Shown here: piece after piece, positions 49,866-58,408 of the stretch
How positions within the stretch are numbered: position 1 is the stretch's first letter
Layout of the letters: every line of letters begins with the position of its first letter
From: JAMOAD01 sp023621955
GTDB taxonomy: Bacteria; Acidobacteriota; Aminicenantia; JAMOAD01
Length of the DNA: 64,000 nucleotides
Direction: 5' to 3'
Assembly: GCA_035403085.1 (NCBI GenBank)
Contig: DAONEM010000002.1
Location: 1-64,000 of the forward strand
Made by a program: the position numbers and the translations under genes
The notes under the pieces: model-generated
Told to the model about the DNA's origin: nothing
The model's input: only the letters and a program-made list of their open reading frames with translations
The model's database searches: none

Positions 49866-51136
49866 GTCTTCTCCTCAACACCGATGTCGTTGCGGTAGTT
49901 CATGCCTTCGAAGGAGACGAAGGAGACGGCCGTGTAAATCTTCTCCATCACCGTTTGCAGAGAGGGGGCGGTGGCACAGACGTTCAGCACCCGGCCTCCG
50001 GAGGTTAAGAACTTGGAGTCTCTCTTCTCGGTTCCCGCGTGGAAGATCTGGACCCCCTCCATCATGGTTCCCCTGCTGAGGCCGTAGATCTCCTTCCCGG
50101 TCTCGTAACGCTCCGGATACCCTCCGGAGGCGAGGACGACGGTGCCCGAGGCGTTCATGCTCCAATCGATGTCAACGTCCGAGAGGCTGTTGTTGACGAT
50201 TCCGAGGAAGATTTCCAGCAGGTCGCTTTGGAGACGGAGCATGATGGTCTGCGTCTCGGGGTCGCCGAAACGGCAGTTGAACTCGAGAACCTTGGGACCT
50301 TGGGGGGTCATCATCAGACCCGCGTAGAGGACTCCTTTAAAAAGTCTTGATTCCTGGGCCATCCCGAAGACCGTCGGCATGATGATCGTTTCCATGACCA
50401 TGCGGATGGAGGCGTAGTCGATGAAGGGAGAGGGGGAGATGGCCCCCATGCCTCCCGTGTTGGGTCCTGCGTTGCCGTTGTCCCTTCGCTTGTAATCCTT
50501 GCTGGTGACCATGGGGAAGGCCCTCTTGCCGTCGCTGAAGACCATGAACGAGGTCTCCTGTCCGGTGAGGAACTCTTCCAGGATCAGCCTCTCTCCGGCA
50601 CCGCCGAATTCCTTGGAGACCATGATCTTCTCTACGGCCTTGACGGCCTCCTCTTTGGAGGAGACGACGATGACCCCTTTCCCCGCGGCCAAGCCATCGG
50701 CCTTGATGACGAAGGGATAGGAGAAACGTCCTCTTTCGATGGCGCTCATAGCCTCTTGGGGAGTGTTGGCGACGAGAAAGTCCGCCGTTGGAATCTCGTA
50801 CTTCCTCATGAACTCTTTGGAGAAGACCTTGCTCCCTTCGAGAAGGGCGGCCCTCTGGGAGGGGCCGAAGATCTTCAGCCCTTTCTTCTCGAAGAGGTCC
50901 ACGATCCCGGCCGCCAGGGGAGCCTCCGGTCCGACCACGGTCAGGTCGATCTCCTTCTCCTTGGCGAACTGGAGGAGGCTTTGGCCGTCGTTGACGGAGA
51001 GGTGGACCCTGGTGGCGATTTCGTCCATGCCCCCGTTCCCTGGAGCCACGTAGATCTGTTTAATGTCGGGATTCTGGGAGAGCTTCCAGATCAGGGCGTG
51101 TTCTCGGCCGCCTCCGCCGATGACGAAAATTTTCAT
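49862..51136 (-). CDS. purD: Phosphoribosylamine-glycine ligase
   Basis: 424 aa, full length. ATP-grasp enzyme joining glycine to phosphoribosylamine, the second step of purine synthesis. N-terminal FVIGGGGREHALIWKL, VVGPEAPLAAGIVD, ATP-grasp elements PFVIKADGLAAGKGVIV, LILEEFLTGQETSF, and the metal-site segment VLEFNCRFGDPETQ. AGGAGG precedes the ATG. A likely promoter is upstream at 51164; purD, purE and mtaB form one coupled unit. Confidence 0.96.
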   Translation of the reverse strand: MKIFVIGGGGREHALIWKLSQNPDIKQIYVAPGNGGMDEIATRVHLSVNDGQSLLQFAKEKEIDLTVVGPEAPLAAGIVDLFEKKGLKIFGPSQRAALLEGSKVFSKEFMRKYEIPTADFLVANTPQEAMSAIERGRFSYPFVIKADGLAAGKGVIVVSSKEEAVKAVEKIMVSKEFGGAGERLILEEFLTGQETSFMVFSDGKRAFPMVTSKDYKRRDNGNAGPNTGGMGAISPSPFIDYASIRMVMETIIMPTVFGMAQESRLFKGVLYAGLMMTPQGPKVLEFNCRFGDPETQTIMLRLQSDLLEIFLGIVNNSLSDVDIDWSMNASGTVVLASGGYPERYETGKEIYGLSRGTMMEGVQIFHAGTEKRDSKFLTSGGRVLNVCATAPSLQTVMEKIYTAVSFVSFEGMNYRNDIGVEEKT

Positions 51137-51163
51137 TGAGCCTCCTTGGAGGGAATCGGTCCA

Positions 51164-51169
51164 ATTTTA
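51164..51169 (-). promoter_or_regulatory. Extended -10 promoter of purD
   Basis: On the minus strand TGGTAAAAT: TAAAAT -10 at 51164-51169 with TGn in front, 28 bases before the ATG. The -35 region (TTTTCC, 18 bases upstream) is weak. It sits in the 65-base gap after the pseG-like gene, so purD can be expressed apart from the envelope genes. Confidence 0.5.
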
Positions 51170-51201
51170 CCACAGAGAGGGGATGGGGGAAAAGGGGCGG
51201 G

Positions 51202-52173
51202 TCAGAGAGGGGGAAGACCTTCCAGGTAGTGTCGAACCCTGAAGAGGCCCTTGCCGTCGACGAGCTCCCGGCCGCGGCGGAGATGTTCCGTGCGAAGGAC
51301 TCTGCCGGAGAGGTAAGGGGAGAGCTTTTCCAGGAGGGAGTCTGGAGTGATCTCTTCGAGAAGCCCGCCGGAGAGTCCGAACCCTTCCTTGACAAGACTC
51401 TCCGCGGCGAAGCCCTGGAGGGAATCTTTCGCCAGGAGGAGAGAGGGGGTTCCGCAACAAGCCGCCTCGTAAAAGGAGATTCCTCCGCAGACCAGGGCGA
51501 TGTCGGCCTCGTAGTAACGGCGGGCCGTGTCGGGCAGAGAGCCCGCGACGAGCCTGACCGAGGGGAAACTCTTGCGGAAGAGACGCCTCTCCCGAGAGCT
51601 CTTCCCGAACCCCCAGGCCAGGGTCAGGGTAAAGCCCTCCCTCAGGAGGGGCTCGACGAAGAGGCGCAGTGTGGAGGTGTCGCACCACCCTCCCAGGGAG
51701 AGGAAGATCCGCCGGACTCGGCGGGGGACCTTCCTGGGGGCGTCGTGAAAATGGATGTACCTTGGGGAGAGAAGAAAGTACTCCGGCCCCAAGAGTTTTA
51801 CCGGCCTCTCCCCTTCATCGTAGGGGTAAAGGGCCTTCAGATGGCCGTCTACCACGGTGTCGCAGGAGGTTTTGGCGAGTCCGAGGTCCTGAAGGGAGAG
51901 GTGGTGAAAGGCGCGGGCTTTGACCACCTCAAGGAGGGGAAGGTGCTCCTCGGGGTGGCGCAGGTCGGTCACCAGGAGGTACCCTTCCTGGGGGAGCGTC
52001 TCCGGCGAAAGGGGCTGAAACCCTCTCTTTGAGAGAAAGGCACGGCTTTCGGCGGAGACGGCGAGGAAAGCGACCTCTTGCCGGCTCTTCATCTCCCTTG
52101 CCAGAGTCGTGCTCCGGACAAGGTGTCCCGAACCGATGGCGGCCCCTCCTTCGGCCCAGAAGAGAACCCTCAT
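51202..52173 (-). CDS. PseG-like glycosyltransferase/hydrolase (GT28 type)
   Basis: 323 aa, start ATG overlapping the yibQ-like stop. The N-terminus MRVLFWAEGGAAIGSGHLVR and the I-G-S-G-H-x-x-R-S-x-x-L-A motif match PseG, the UDP-sugar hydrolase of pseudaminic acid synthesis, a member of the MurG-like GT-B fold. The C-terminal half has IFLSLGGWCDTSTLRLF and the nucleotide-sugar region ADIALVCGGISFYEAACCGT-like loop. No other pse gene is present, so the sugar is unknown; a role in surface glycan or wall-precursor handling next to the envC-type genes is inferred. Confidence 0.75.
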   Translation of the reverse strand: MRVLFWAEGGAAIGSGHLVRSTTLAREMKSRQEVAFLAVSAESRAFLSKRGFQPLSPETLPQEGYLLVTDLRHPEEHLPLLEVVKARAFHHLSLQDLGLAKTSCDTVVDGHLKALYPYDEGERPVKLLGPEYFLLSPRYIHFHDAPRKVPRRVRRIFLSLGGWCDTSTLRLFVEPLLREGFTLTLAWGFGKSSRERRLFRKSFPSVRLVAGSLPDTARRYYEADIALVCGGISFYEAACCGTPSLLLAKDSLQGFAAESLVKEGFGLSGGLLEEITPDSLLEKLSPYLSGRVLRTEHLRRGRELVDGKGLFRVRHYLEGLPPL

Positions 52174-53351
52174 GGGACGATGAGCTCCGACGGGCGGACC
52201 ATGGTAACCCCCGATTGCTTGAGGAGTTCGGGAAGGCGCCGAAGAATGACCGCGAGAGTCTCCTCTTTGGGGTGGCCGATCCCTAAGGCGGTGCCGTTCT
52301 TCTTGGCCAGGGCGAGGAGGTGCCGGAAGTTCAGCAGGGTCATCTCTTCGCTCTCCCCGTCGACGAAGACATCCCGAACCAAGGAAGGGACTCTCATGTG
52401 TCGGGCCTCCTCGAAGGCGACGCTCTTGCCCGAGGTTCGGCTGTCGACGAAGAGAAGCCCGTGACGGGAGAGAGTCTCGAGAACGGTTCTCATCTTTTCC
52501 CGGTCCTGGGTGAAGAGGGAGCCGGTATGGTTGTTGGCCCCCACGGCTCCGGGGACGCGTTCAAGGAAGACCTCCAGGTAGTTTTGTAAAAGCTCCTTTC
52601 TCATGGAAACTTTAAGGAAGCCCTCTAAGTCCATGGAGTTGCCGTTGGATGGTATCGGTTCCATGGGGATGTGAAGCCAGATCTCTTTTCCTCTTTTCTT
52701 GGCGGTCTCGATGGATTCGTCCCGGTAGGGGGAATCCGGGAGGATGGAGAGCGCCAGAGGAAGAGGGGACGAGGCGAGGAGCCTCGTGGTGTCCGCGCTG
52801 TTCCCGATGTCGTCGATGATCAGGGCCACCCTGGGGGAAGGGGTGATGGGCTTCGCCTTCACGGGGGGGCTCTTGAAGACGACAAGAATGGCAACAAGGC
52901 TTTCCCGGCTCTTCTCGGGAAAGATCTCCCAGAGGTAACGTTTCTCCTCTTCCAGGACCTTCGCGGAGAGGAGGTACCCTTTCCGGTGGAAGAAGAGGGT
53001 GAACTTCTCTTGAAGAAGGGGGTAATCCTGTGGGTCCGCGAGGGTTTTGAAGAGCAGGCGTCCCTTCTCGGCGGTTTCGCTGAACTCGAGGTTGTTGAGG
53101 AAGAGAAAATCCTCCACCGCCGTCTTGAGCTCCCTCTCAGGGGAAGGGGCTTTCTCCCTGGAGGGTTCCACCTTCTGGGTGACGGCGGAGCGGCGTACCG
53201 GAGGGCGACGTCGGAGGGAGTCCTTCTCCCGGGGGAGGTGGGAGAGGAAGAGGAGGATCACTCCCAGAGAGAGGATAAAAATCGCCAGGGTTACCCAGAG
53301 GACAACCGGGGCTTTACTTCTTTTTCGGCGGAAGCTTTTGGATTTTTTCAT
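52170..53351 (-). CDS. Divergent polysaccharide deacetylase family protein, YibQ-like
   Basis: 393 aa. An N-terminal membrane helix (about 17-37, VVLWVTLAIFILSLGVILLF) anchors a Pro/Arg-rich linker, a small alpha/beta domain (about 75-165), and the YibQ (polysaccharide deacetylase 2) domain from about 175: PRVALIIDDIGNSADTTRLL, LSILPDSPYRDESIETA, EIWLHIPMEP, VGANNHTGSLFTQD, LFVDSRTSGKS. Family members sit next to envC in many Gram-negatives and probably act on peptidoglycan or another glycan; enzymatic activity is unproven. It starts 38 bases inside the S41-like gene and is coupled to the pseG-like gene. Confidence 0.87.
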   Translation of the reverse strand: MKKSKSFRRKRSKAPVVLWVTLAIFILSLGVILLFLSHLPREKDSLRRRPPVRRSAVTQKVEPSREKAPSPERELKTAVEDFLFLNNLEFSETAEKGRLLFKTLADPQDYPLLQEKFTLFFHRKGYLLSAKVLEEEKRYLWEIFPEKSRESLVAILVVFKSPPVKAKPITPSPRVALIIDDIGNSADTTRLLASSPLPLALSILPDSPYRDESIETAKKRGKEIWLHIPMEPIPSNGNSMDLEGFLKVSMRKELLQNYLEVFLERVPGAVGANNHTGSLFTQDREKMRTVLETLSRHGLLFVDSRTSGKSVAFEEARHMRVPSLVRDVFVDGESEEMTLLNFRHLLALAKKNGTALGIGHPKEETLAVILRRLPELLKQSGVTMVRPSELIVP

Positions 53352-54405
53352 GGAAGAAGGGCTCCGGATTTTTCAACACCCTCTCCAGGGAGAGGGCGGG
53401 GCTTGGGGTGACCCCCTTCCCCTGAACCTGGGGGGGGCACTCGGAGAGAACCAACAGAAGAGAACCGTCGGAGAAACCAAGGGAAGAGAAGAGGCCGCAC
53501 TCCCCCCGGGTGGTCTCCCCGTAGAGGGGGGCACCGGCCTCCTTGAGGGCGGCGGCGAGGAGTTCCGCCTCCTCCCCGGTCGTTGAATCGACCAGAGCGG
53601 CGACCTTAGGGATTCTCTTCATCTTGGGAGAGAGCCTCAGGAGCCTCTCCCCCTTCGGTCCCCTGAGCTTCAGAGTCACCTCTCTGGGGAGGAGGCTTTG
53701 AAGGAAGGGGATGGCCTGGAGAGGGTGGCAGAAGAAGAGATGCCTCAGGTCTACGAGGAGGTAGGGGGTCTTGAGATCCTCCAGGGCCTTGTCCAGGGAG
53801 CGTTGGTCTTCGGAGGAGCGGAGGAAGAGGGGGGTCAGGATGGAGACCGCTCCGCGGCGCTCGAGCGAAAAGGGAGAACCATCGGTCTTGAGGGAGAGGC
53901 GGACGGGGTCTCCCTCCTCTCCCCGGATCAGGGTCAAGGAGAGTTCCTCAGAGGGGAGGGTCATGAGCATGAGCTTGACCGTGAGGAGGGGACGGTTGTA
54001 GGTGGACCTGTCTCCGATCCTCTTGAGGATGTCCCCCTCTTGGAGGTCTCCACGGTAGTTTGGGGAGAGGTGGGCGATGACCGGAAACCCGTACCGCCTT
54101 ACCAGGGTAAAAGGAGGGGCCCCTAAACGGGGAAGCTCTTCGAAGAGAGTCTTCTCCCTAGGGGAGAGGTATCCGCTCAAGCCGTCCAGATGTGAGCTCA
54201 TGGAGCGCAAGGCCTCGTCGAAGACGGCGTCGGGCTTGGCGGTGTCGACGTAGTTGTTTTGGATCACCGCCGCGGCCTTGGCGACCATCTCCGCCTCTTC
54301 GGCGGCCCCGGCGGAGAGCCCTTCACGGCTCTCTCTCCAGGAGAAGAAGAAGGCCGCGGAGAGGAGGAAGCCCAGGGAGAAGAGGAAGAGGGCGAGCTTT
54401 TTCAC
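53314..54405 (-). CDS. CtpA-like S41 protease homologue lacking the catalytic residues
   Basis: 363 aa. A signal anchor (about 4-22) is followed by an N-terminal helical part with YVDTAKPDAVFDEALRSMSS, a PDZ domain (about 95-165: YRGDLQEGDILKRIGDRSTY) and an S41-like core (about 175-330). In active CtpA/Prc enzymes the core reads S-A-S-A-S-E-I with G-K-G-T-V-Q 25 residues on. Here the equivalent reads TTGEEAELL and ETTRGECGLF: the Ser position is Glu, the Lys position is Glu and the Gln is Phe. So it is almost surely a pseudoprotease, perhaps a scaffold or substrate adaptor. It is coupled to envC by a four-base overlap, the usual ctpA neighbourhood. Confidence 0.82.
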   Translation of the reverse strand: MKKLALFLFSLGFLLSAAFFFSWRESREGLSAGAAEEAEMVAKAAAVIQNNYVDTAKPDAVFDEALRSMSSHLDGLSGYLSPREKTLFEELPRLGAPPFTLVRRYGFPVIAHLSPNYRGDLQEGDILKRIGDRSTYNRPLLTVKLMLMTLPSEELSLTLIRGEEGDPVRLSLKTDGSPFSLERRGAVSILTPLFLRSSEDQRSLDKALEDLKTPYLLVDLRHLFFCHPLQAIPFLQSLLPREVTLKLRGPKGERLLRLSPKMKRIPKVAALVDSTTGEEAELLAAALKEAGAPLYGETTRGECGLFSSLGFSDGSLLLVLSECPPQVQGKGVTPSPALSLERVLKNPEPFFHEKIQKLPPKKK

Positions 54406-55547
54406 TGCCTAGCCTCCTCCCTTGAACCGAGCCATTGGAGAGGATCTTCGGGAGTCGACGCCTGACGGACCGAGAAGAAGAGGGTCTCTTTCCCTTGAAA
54501 GCCGGAACTTCCTACCAGACCGATCACCTCGCCGGAGGAGACCGTGGCGCCTTTCTCCACGAGAAAGTCCCTCAGGTGGGAGTAGAGGGTGAAGTACTTC
54601 CCGGGGTGCTCGACGATGATCGTCTGCCCGTAGGAGGCGACGTAATCCGCATAGATGACCACTCCGTTGTGTACGACCCGCACTTTCTCTTCTCCTCGGG
54701 CCGGCGTGATTTCGATTCCCGCCGACTTCAAACGGATATTATACTTGGGATGGCGTTGGATGCCAAACTTCAAGGTGACTCTCCCTCTGATAGGCCAGGG
54801 GAGGCGGCCCTTGAGGGAGGAGATGGAGGCTCCGGCGGGGGAGGCCGTAGAGGGGGGGGCCTTGAGAAGGCTCTCCCACCTACGGAGTTGACCCTCCTTC
54901 TCCCGGATCAACCCTTGGAAGCTCTCCTTCTCGTTCTGAAGACGCCTCATCTCCGCGTCTTTCTCTCCCTTCCTCTGCTCGAGCTCGGCACGGACCCTCC
55001 TCCGATCTTCCCAGAGGCGGTTCGCCGCCTCCTCTTTTTGAGCCAGGAGCCTCTCCTGCTTCTTCTTTTCGGCAAGGAGGGAGGCGTACTCCCGGTAGGA
55101 GAGGTAGAGCTTGTCGGAAAAAGTCTGGAGGGGGCCCAGGTTCTGAAGGAGTGAGAGCGCGGAATTGCCGGAGAGGTAGAGCTCTAGAGGGCCCAGGGGT
55201 CCCCGCTTGTAGAGGACCGTTAGGACGTTCTTGAGCTGTTTTTTCCGCGCCTCTACCTGGTCGGCCAGGCGTTGGTTGCGGCGGGACGCCGCCTCCCTCT
55301 CCCTCTGGGCCTTCTTAAAATCTCTCTGGAGAAGGTTTTCCTCCTTCTGAGCGAGCTGGAGTTTCAGGTCGAGCTCTTCGAGTTGGGAGGAGAGCCCCTG
55401 TTTTCCCTCTTCCGCCGCTTTCAACCGCTCTTGAAGGAGGGAGACCTGTCTTTGAAGTTTCTCCTTCTCTTGGTCCGTACGGTTTTGGCCTACCGTTCCG
55501 AGGCTGAGGATGAGCAGAAGAAGGAGAAGAGGGGGGAGCCGTCTCAT
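54402..55547 (-). CDS. envC: EnvC-like murein hydrolase activator with degenerate LytM domain
   Basis: 381 aa. A signal peptide (MRRLPPLLLLLLILSLGTVG), a long coiled coil (about 22-225, repeated Q/E/K/R heptads) and a C-terminal LytM/M23 domain (about 250-375). Active M23 enzymes have H-x3-D and H-x-H zinc sites; here these become AGIEITPARG and LYSHLRD with LFFSVR, so zinc binding should be lost, as in E. coli EnvC, which activates amidases AmiA/AmiB at the division site. The order envC-ctpA-yibQ is the conserved cluster. FtsEX, the usual activator of EnvC, is not in the window. Confidence 0.87.
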   Translation of the reverse strand: MRRLPPLLLLLLILSLGTVGQNRTDQEKEKLQRQVSLLQERLKAAEEGKQGLSSQLEELDLKLQLAQKEENLLQRDFKKAQREREAASRRNQRLADQVEARKKQLKNVLTVLYKRGPLGPLELYLSGNSALSLLQNLGPLQTFSDKLYLSYREYASLLAEKKKQERLLAQKEEAANRLWEDRRRVRAELEQRKGEKDAEMRRLQNEKESFQGLIREKEGQLRRWESLLKAPPSTASPAGASISSLKGRLPWPIRGRVTLKFGIQRHPKYNIRLKSAGIEITPARGEEKVRVVHNGVVIYADYVASYGQTIIVEHPGKYFTLYSHLRDFLVEKGATVSSGEVIGLVGSSGFQGKETLFFSVRQASTPEDPLQWLGSREEARQ

Positions 55548-56485
55548 CTTTTCCGGGAAACGAAGAGGATCCCTCCGATGGCCCCCAGGATGATGTTGAA
55601 GAGGAGGTCGACGAAGGAGAAGGCCAACGCCGGGGCGTAGGGGTTCCCCAGGGCGGGGAAGCTCTTGAGAATCTCAACCATGCTCAGCTCCCGCAGACCG
55701 ATTCCGTTGATGGAGACCGGAAGGACGAGAACCACCAGAACGATGGGCATGAAGAGGAAGTAGGGGGCCAGGGGAAGAGCGATTCCCACGGCTCTTCCTA
55801 TGAAGTAGTAGTGGACGATGACGTTGAACTGAAGGAGGAGGGAGAAGAGGGTGACCAAGGCCATCTTTCGGGGGAAGACCCAGAGGGAGGAGACGACTCC
55901 GGCCACGGTCTCCGCGGTCGAACGGAGCTTCTTGGGGAGGGGGAGCCCTCTGAGGAGGAGGGGAAAGAGGGGAGAGAGGGCCAAGGAGGCGCAAAGGAGT
56001 CCTCCCGCTCCCAGGAGGAGTCCGGTCAGAGCCAGGGGGGAGGGGGAAGAGCCCAGGAGGGGGAAGGAGGCCAGGAGGGCGAAGAGGAAGAGAACCGCCA
56101 GCCCGTTGATCCTCTCCGCTGCGACGATGGCGAAGGAACGGGTCGTCGAAGCGGCGGCTTCCCGGGTGTCCATGACCCGGGCGATGTCTCCGCCGAAGCG
56201 GGTTGGGAGAAAGAGGTTGAAGAATCCCCCCACCAGGTACGATCCAACCAGGTAGTTCGTGGAGGGGGTCTTCGCCTCCTCCTGGCACTGGATGAGGACC
56301 TTCCAGCGAAGCGCGCTCAGGTAGAGGCCGAAGAGGTGAAGGGAGAAGGAGAGGAAGAGGAGCCCGGGGTTGGCCTTGCTCAGAACCTTCCAGAGGCTCC
56401 CCAGGTCGACCTTGAAGAGGAGAAGGTAGAGGATGACGCCGAGGCTGAAGAGAATCTTGAGGGTGAGGATGAGGCCCTTCTTCAC
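55544..56485 (-). CDS. Flippase-like membrane protein (LPG synthase TM region, YbhN/AglD family), copy 2
   Basis: 313 aa. Eight or so membrane helices from MKKGLILTLKILFSLGVILY to the end. Family landmarks: LYLSALRWKVLIQCQ, YLVGGFFNLFLPTRFGGDIA, SFAIVAAERINGLAVLFLFA and LPVSINGIGLRELSMVEILK. It lacks a synthase domain. By family it may move lipids or polyprenyl-linked glycans. It is coupled to envC (ATGA) and to pyrF upstream. It is a paralogue of 47036-48058, in another operon. Confidence 0.85.
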   Translation of the reverse strand: MKKGLILTLKILFSLGVILYLLLFKVDLGSLWKVLSKANPGLLFLSFSLHLFGLYLSALRWKVLIQCQEEAKTPSTNYLVGSYLVGGFFNLFLPTRFGGDIARVMDTREAAASTTRSFAIVAAERINGLAVLFLFALLASFPLLGSSPSPLALTGLLLGAGGLLCASLALSPLFPLLLRGLPLPKKLRSTAETVAGVVSSLWVFPRKMALVTLFSLLLQFNVIVHYYFIGRAVGIALPLAPYFLFMPIVLVVLVLPVSINGIGLRELSMVEILKSFPALGNPYAPALAFSFVDLLFNIILGAIGGILFVSRKR

Positions 56486-57183
56486 TCTCCGCTCCCGGCT
56501 TCGGCTACGATGGAGAGGAAAGCCCTTTCAGGGTCTTCGGCCTGGACGATGGGACGGCCGATCACTGCGTAGGAGGCTCCGTTTTCGAGGGCCTCCCGGA
56601 AGGAGAGGGTCCGTTTCTGATCGTCCGGAGGGGCCGAGGCGGAACGAATCCCCGGGGTGACGTAGAGCAGGCTGTCGCCGAACCGTTGTCTGAGGGGCTT
56701 CAACTCCAGGGGGGAGGAGACGATTCCGTCCACGCCGGCCTCGGTTCCGATCTGCGCGAGTTTCAGGACCTGATCGGCTACGGAGGTTGTGATTCCGATC
56801 CGCTCAAGGTTTGAGGAGTTGAAAGAGGTGAGGACGGAGACGCCCAGGATGCGGCACTCGGGCCTGGTCTCCTTGATCTTTTCGACGACCCGCTTGATGT
56901 GGTCAGGGCCGGCGGAGAGGTGAACGGTGAAGAAGTCCGCCCCCAGCGCGGCGAGAGACCCTGCGGCTTCGGCCATGGTGTTGGGGATGTCGAAGAGCTT
57001 GAAATCGAGGAAGACCTTCTTCCCCATCCTTTTCAGAGTCTCAATTCCCCGGGGTCCTATCCGAAGGAAGAGGGGAAAGCCGATCTTGAAGTGGGTGGCC
57101 GATGGAAGGCTCTTGACCAGGGGCTCAAAACGGTTTTCGTCGACATCCAGGGCGACGAAGATTCTTTCGCTGAGGGTCTTCAT
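56482..57183 (-). CDS. pyrF: Orotidine 5'-phosphate decarboxylase
   Basis: 233 aa from the ATG at 57183, which overlaps the DUF2520 stop (ATGA); upstream in-frame starts add no family sequence. Last step of UMP synthesis. The catalytic array is in FLDFKLFDIPNT (Asp60, Lys62, Asp65); further landmarks are IFVALDVDE, FKIGFPLFLRIG, VHLSAGPDHI, GVSVLTSF, DGIVSSPLE, YVTPGIRSA and VIGRPIVQAEDP (phosphate-binding Arg). It is flanked by envelope genes, so pyrimidine and envelope synthesis share a transcript here. Confidence 0.96.
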   Translation of the reverse strand: MKTLSERIFVALDVDENRFEPLVKSLPSATHFKIGFPLFLRIGPRGIETLKRMGKKVFLDFKLFDIPNTMAEAAGSLAALGADFFTVHLSAGPDHIKRVVEKIKETRPECRILGVSVLTSFNSSNLERIGITTSVADQVLKLAQIGTEAGVDGIVSSPLELKPLRQRFGDSLLYVTPGIRSASAPPDDQKRTLSFREALENGASYAVIGRPIVQAEDPERAFLSIVAEAGSGE

Positions 57184-57977
57184 GGAACAATCTCCTTGTT
57201 TTTGATCTGCTCGCAAAGGAGAAGGAGCCTACGGAAAGACTCTCTCTCCTTCGGGTCCTTGAGAGAATCGGCCTCTTGAAAGGCCTGGGATCGGTCTCCC
57301 CGAGCGAGGGGGCCGCTGATGGAGCCGCTCTCCAGAAACCCTTGTAGGGATTGGAGGGAGAGGGTTTTGAAAATCTCCAGAGCCTCCTCCGGGAAGAGTT
57401 CGTTCAGGAGGCGTCGGCCCCATTCCATCAGGTAGAAGGGGTAGTTGGAGATGAGCGTGAGGGAGGCGTGGTAGAGGGCCTTCTTTTCGGGAGGGAGAAA
57501 AAGGTAACGGTCCTGGAGGGGAGACCAGAGGCTCTTCCACTCCTCCAAGGCCTCATCGCTTCCCTCCCAGGCCCAGAGGAGGGGCGTCTCCCCGGTGTCC
57601 ATGAAGCGGCGGGGAAAGGAGAAGAGGGGATGGGCGGCCAGGGTTCTTCCCCCTTTTTCCTTCAGGGGCGTCAGAACCGCGCTGGGGAGAAGCCCGGAGA
57701 GGGTGACCACGGTTCTTCCCCGCCAGGAGAAGGATGAGAGACGGTCGACGGCGCCGGGGATCTCCCGGTCCGGAAGGGCGAGAAGAAGGAGGGGGGCCGA
57801 AGCGAAAGAGGAGTTCCACTCCGTGGTGCTCTCGAGGCCGTAGAGCCCGATCTCCTGGTCCAGGCGTCGGGTGAGGAGAAGGGGGGAGCGGCCCACACCC
57901 TTCCAACGGAGGGCGAGAGAGGAGGCCGCTCTCCCGGAGCCCCAGATCACCACTGGCGGCTGAAGAGTCTCTGCCAT
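57180..57977 (-). CDS. DUF2520 Rossmann-fold protein
   Basis: 265 aa. The N-terminal nucleotide-binding fold (PPVVIWGSGRAASSLALRW, i.e. G-x-G-x-x-A) and a helical C-terminal domain with LAAHPLFSFP, ALYHASLTLISNYPFYLMEW and SGPLARGD are typical of the DUF2520 family, which looks like an NADP-dependent ketoacid/F420-type reductase. The biochemical role is not known; the neighbour in many genomes is panB/panC, not seen here. The gene overlaps the NYN gene by 31 bases and is coupled to pyrF. Confidence 0.85.
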   Translation of the reverse strand: MAETLQPPVVIWGSGRAASSLALRWKGVGRSPLLLTRRLDQEIGLYGLESTTEWNSSFASAPLLLLALPDREIPGAVDRLSSFSWRGRTVVTLSGLLPSAVLTPLKEKGGRTLAAHPLFSFPRRFMDTGETPLLWAWEGSDEALEEWKSLWSPLQDRYLFLPPEKKALYHASLTLISNYPFYLMEWGRRLLNELFPEEALEIFKTLSLQSLQGFLESGSISGPLARGDRSQAFQEADSLKDPKERESFRRLLLLCEQIKNKEIVP

Positions 57978-58405
57978 TGCAGGAGGTCTCTCTCCGAGAG
58001 AGGGGGTTCCGGTTTGGCGTCGACGAGGGCGCCCCTCTCGAAACGGAGCAGTTGGTCAAAGAAGGAGCGGGGGGAGAGGACCGAAACCTTGCGGCCTCGG
58101 GCGTAGTTGATCAGCTCCCGGTCTGCCGAGACCAGGAGAGTCTCGCCCCAGTTCCGGGAGGATTCGAGGGTTTCCAGGATGAGCTCATCCGCTTCCCTCT
58201 CCTGAGAGAAGAAGAGCTCCAGATCCGAGGCCAGGGGGAAGAGATCGTACTCCTTCGGGCCGTCGAAGAAGAGGAGGATTCGGCATCCCTTCGTCCGGGC
58301 GAAGCGGGAGAGGCTCGAAACGAGACGGGAGCGGGTTTCAGGATCCCCTCTGCGGCGGTGGAGGACCACCCCCAGCAAGTTGTTCCCGTCGATCAGGTAA
58401 GGCAT
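57947..58405 (-). CDS. NYN-domain (YacP-like) putative RNase
   Basis: 152 aa. PIN-like NYN domain: YLIDGNNLLGVV (first acidic site), ILLFFDGPKEYDLF, ELFFSQEREADELIL (acidic site), ETLLVSADRELINYARG (acidic site). B. subtilis YacP (Rae1) cleaves mRNA on ribosomes; activity here is assumed from family. A C-terminal tail (SERDLLQWQRLFSRQW) follows. Three bases separate it from the outer-membrane protein gene. Confidence 0.88.
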   Translation of the reverse strand: MPYLIDGNNLLGVVLHRRRGDPETRSRLVSSLSRFARTKGCRILLFFDGPKEYDLFPLASDLELFFSQEREADELILETLESSRNWGETLLVSADRELINYARGRKVSVLSPRSFFDQLLRFERGALVDAKPEPPLSERDLLQWQRLFSRQW

Positions 58406-58408
58406 CCG

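Noticed and set aside
51202..52173. Pseudaminic acid biosynthesis locus
   Set aside because: Only a PseG-like gene is present; no other pse gene is found, so the pathway cannot be claimed.
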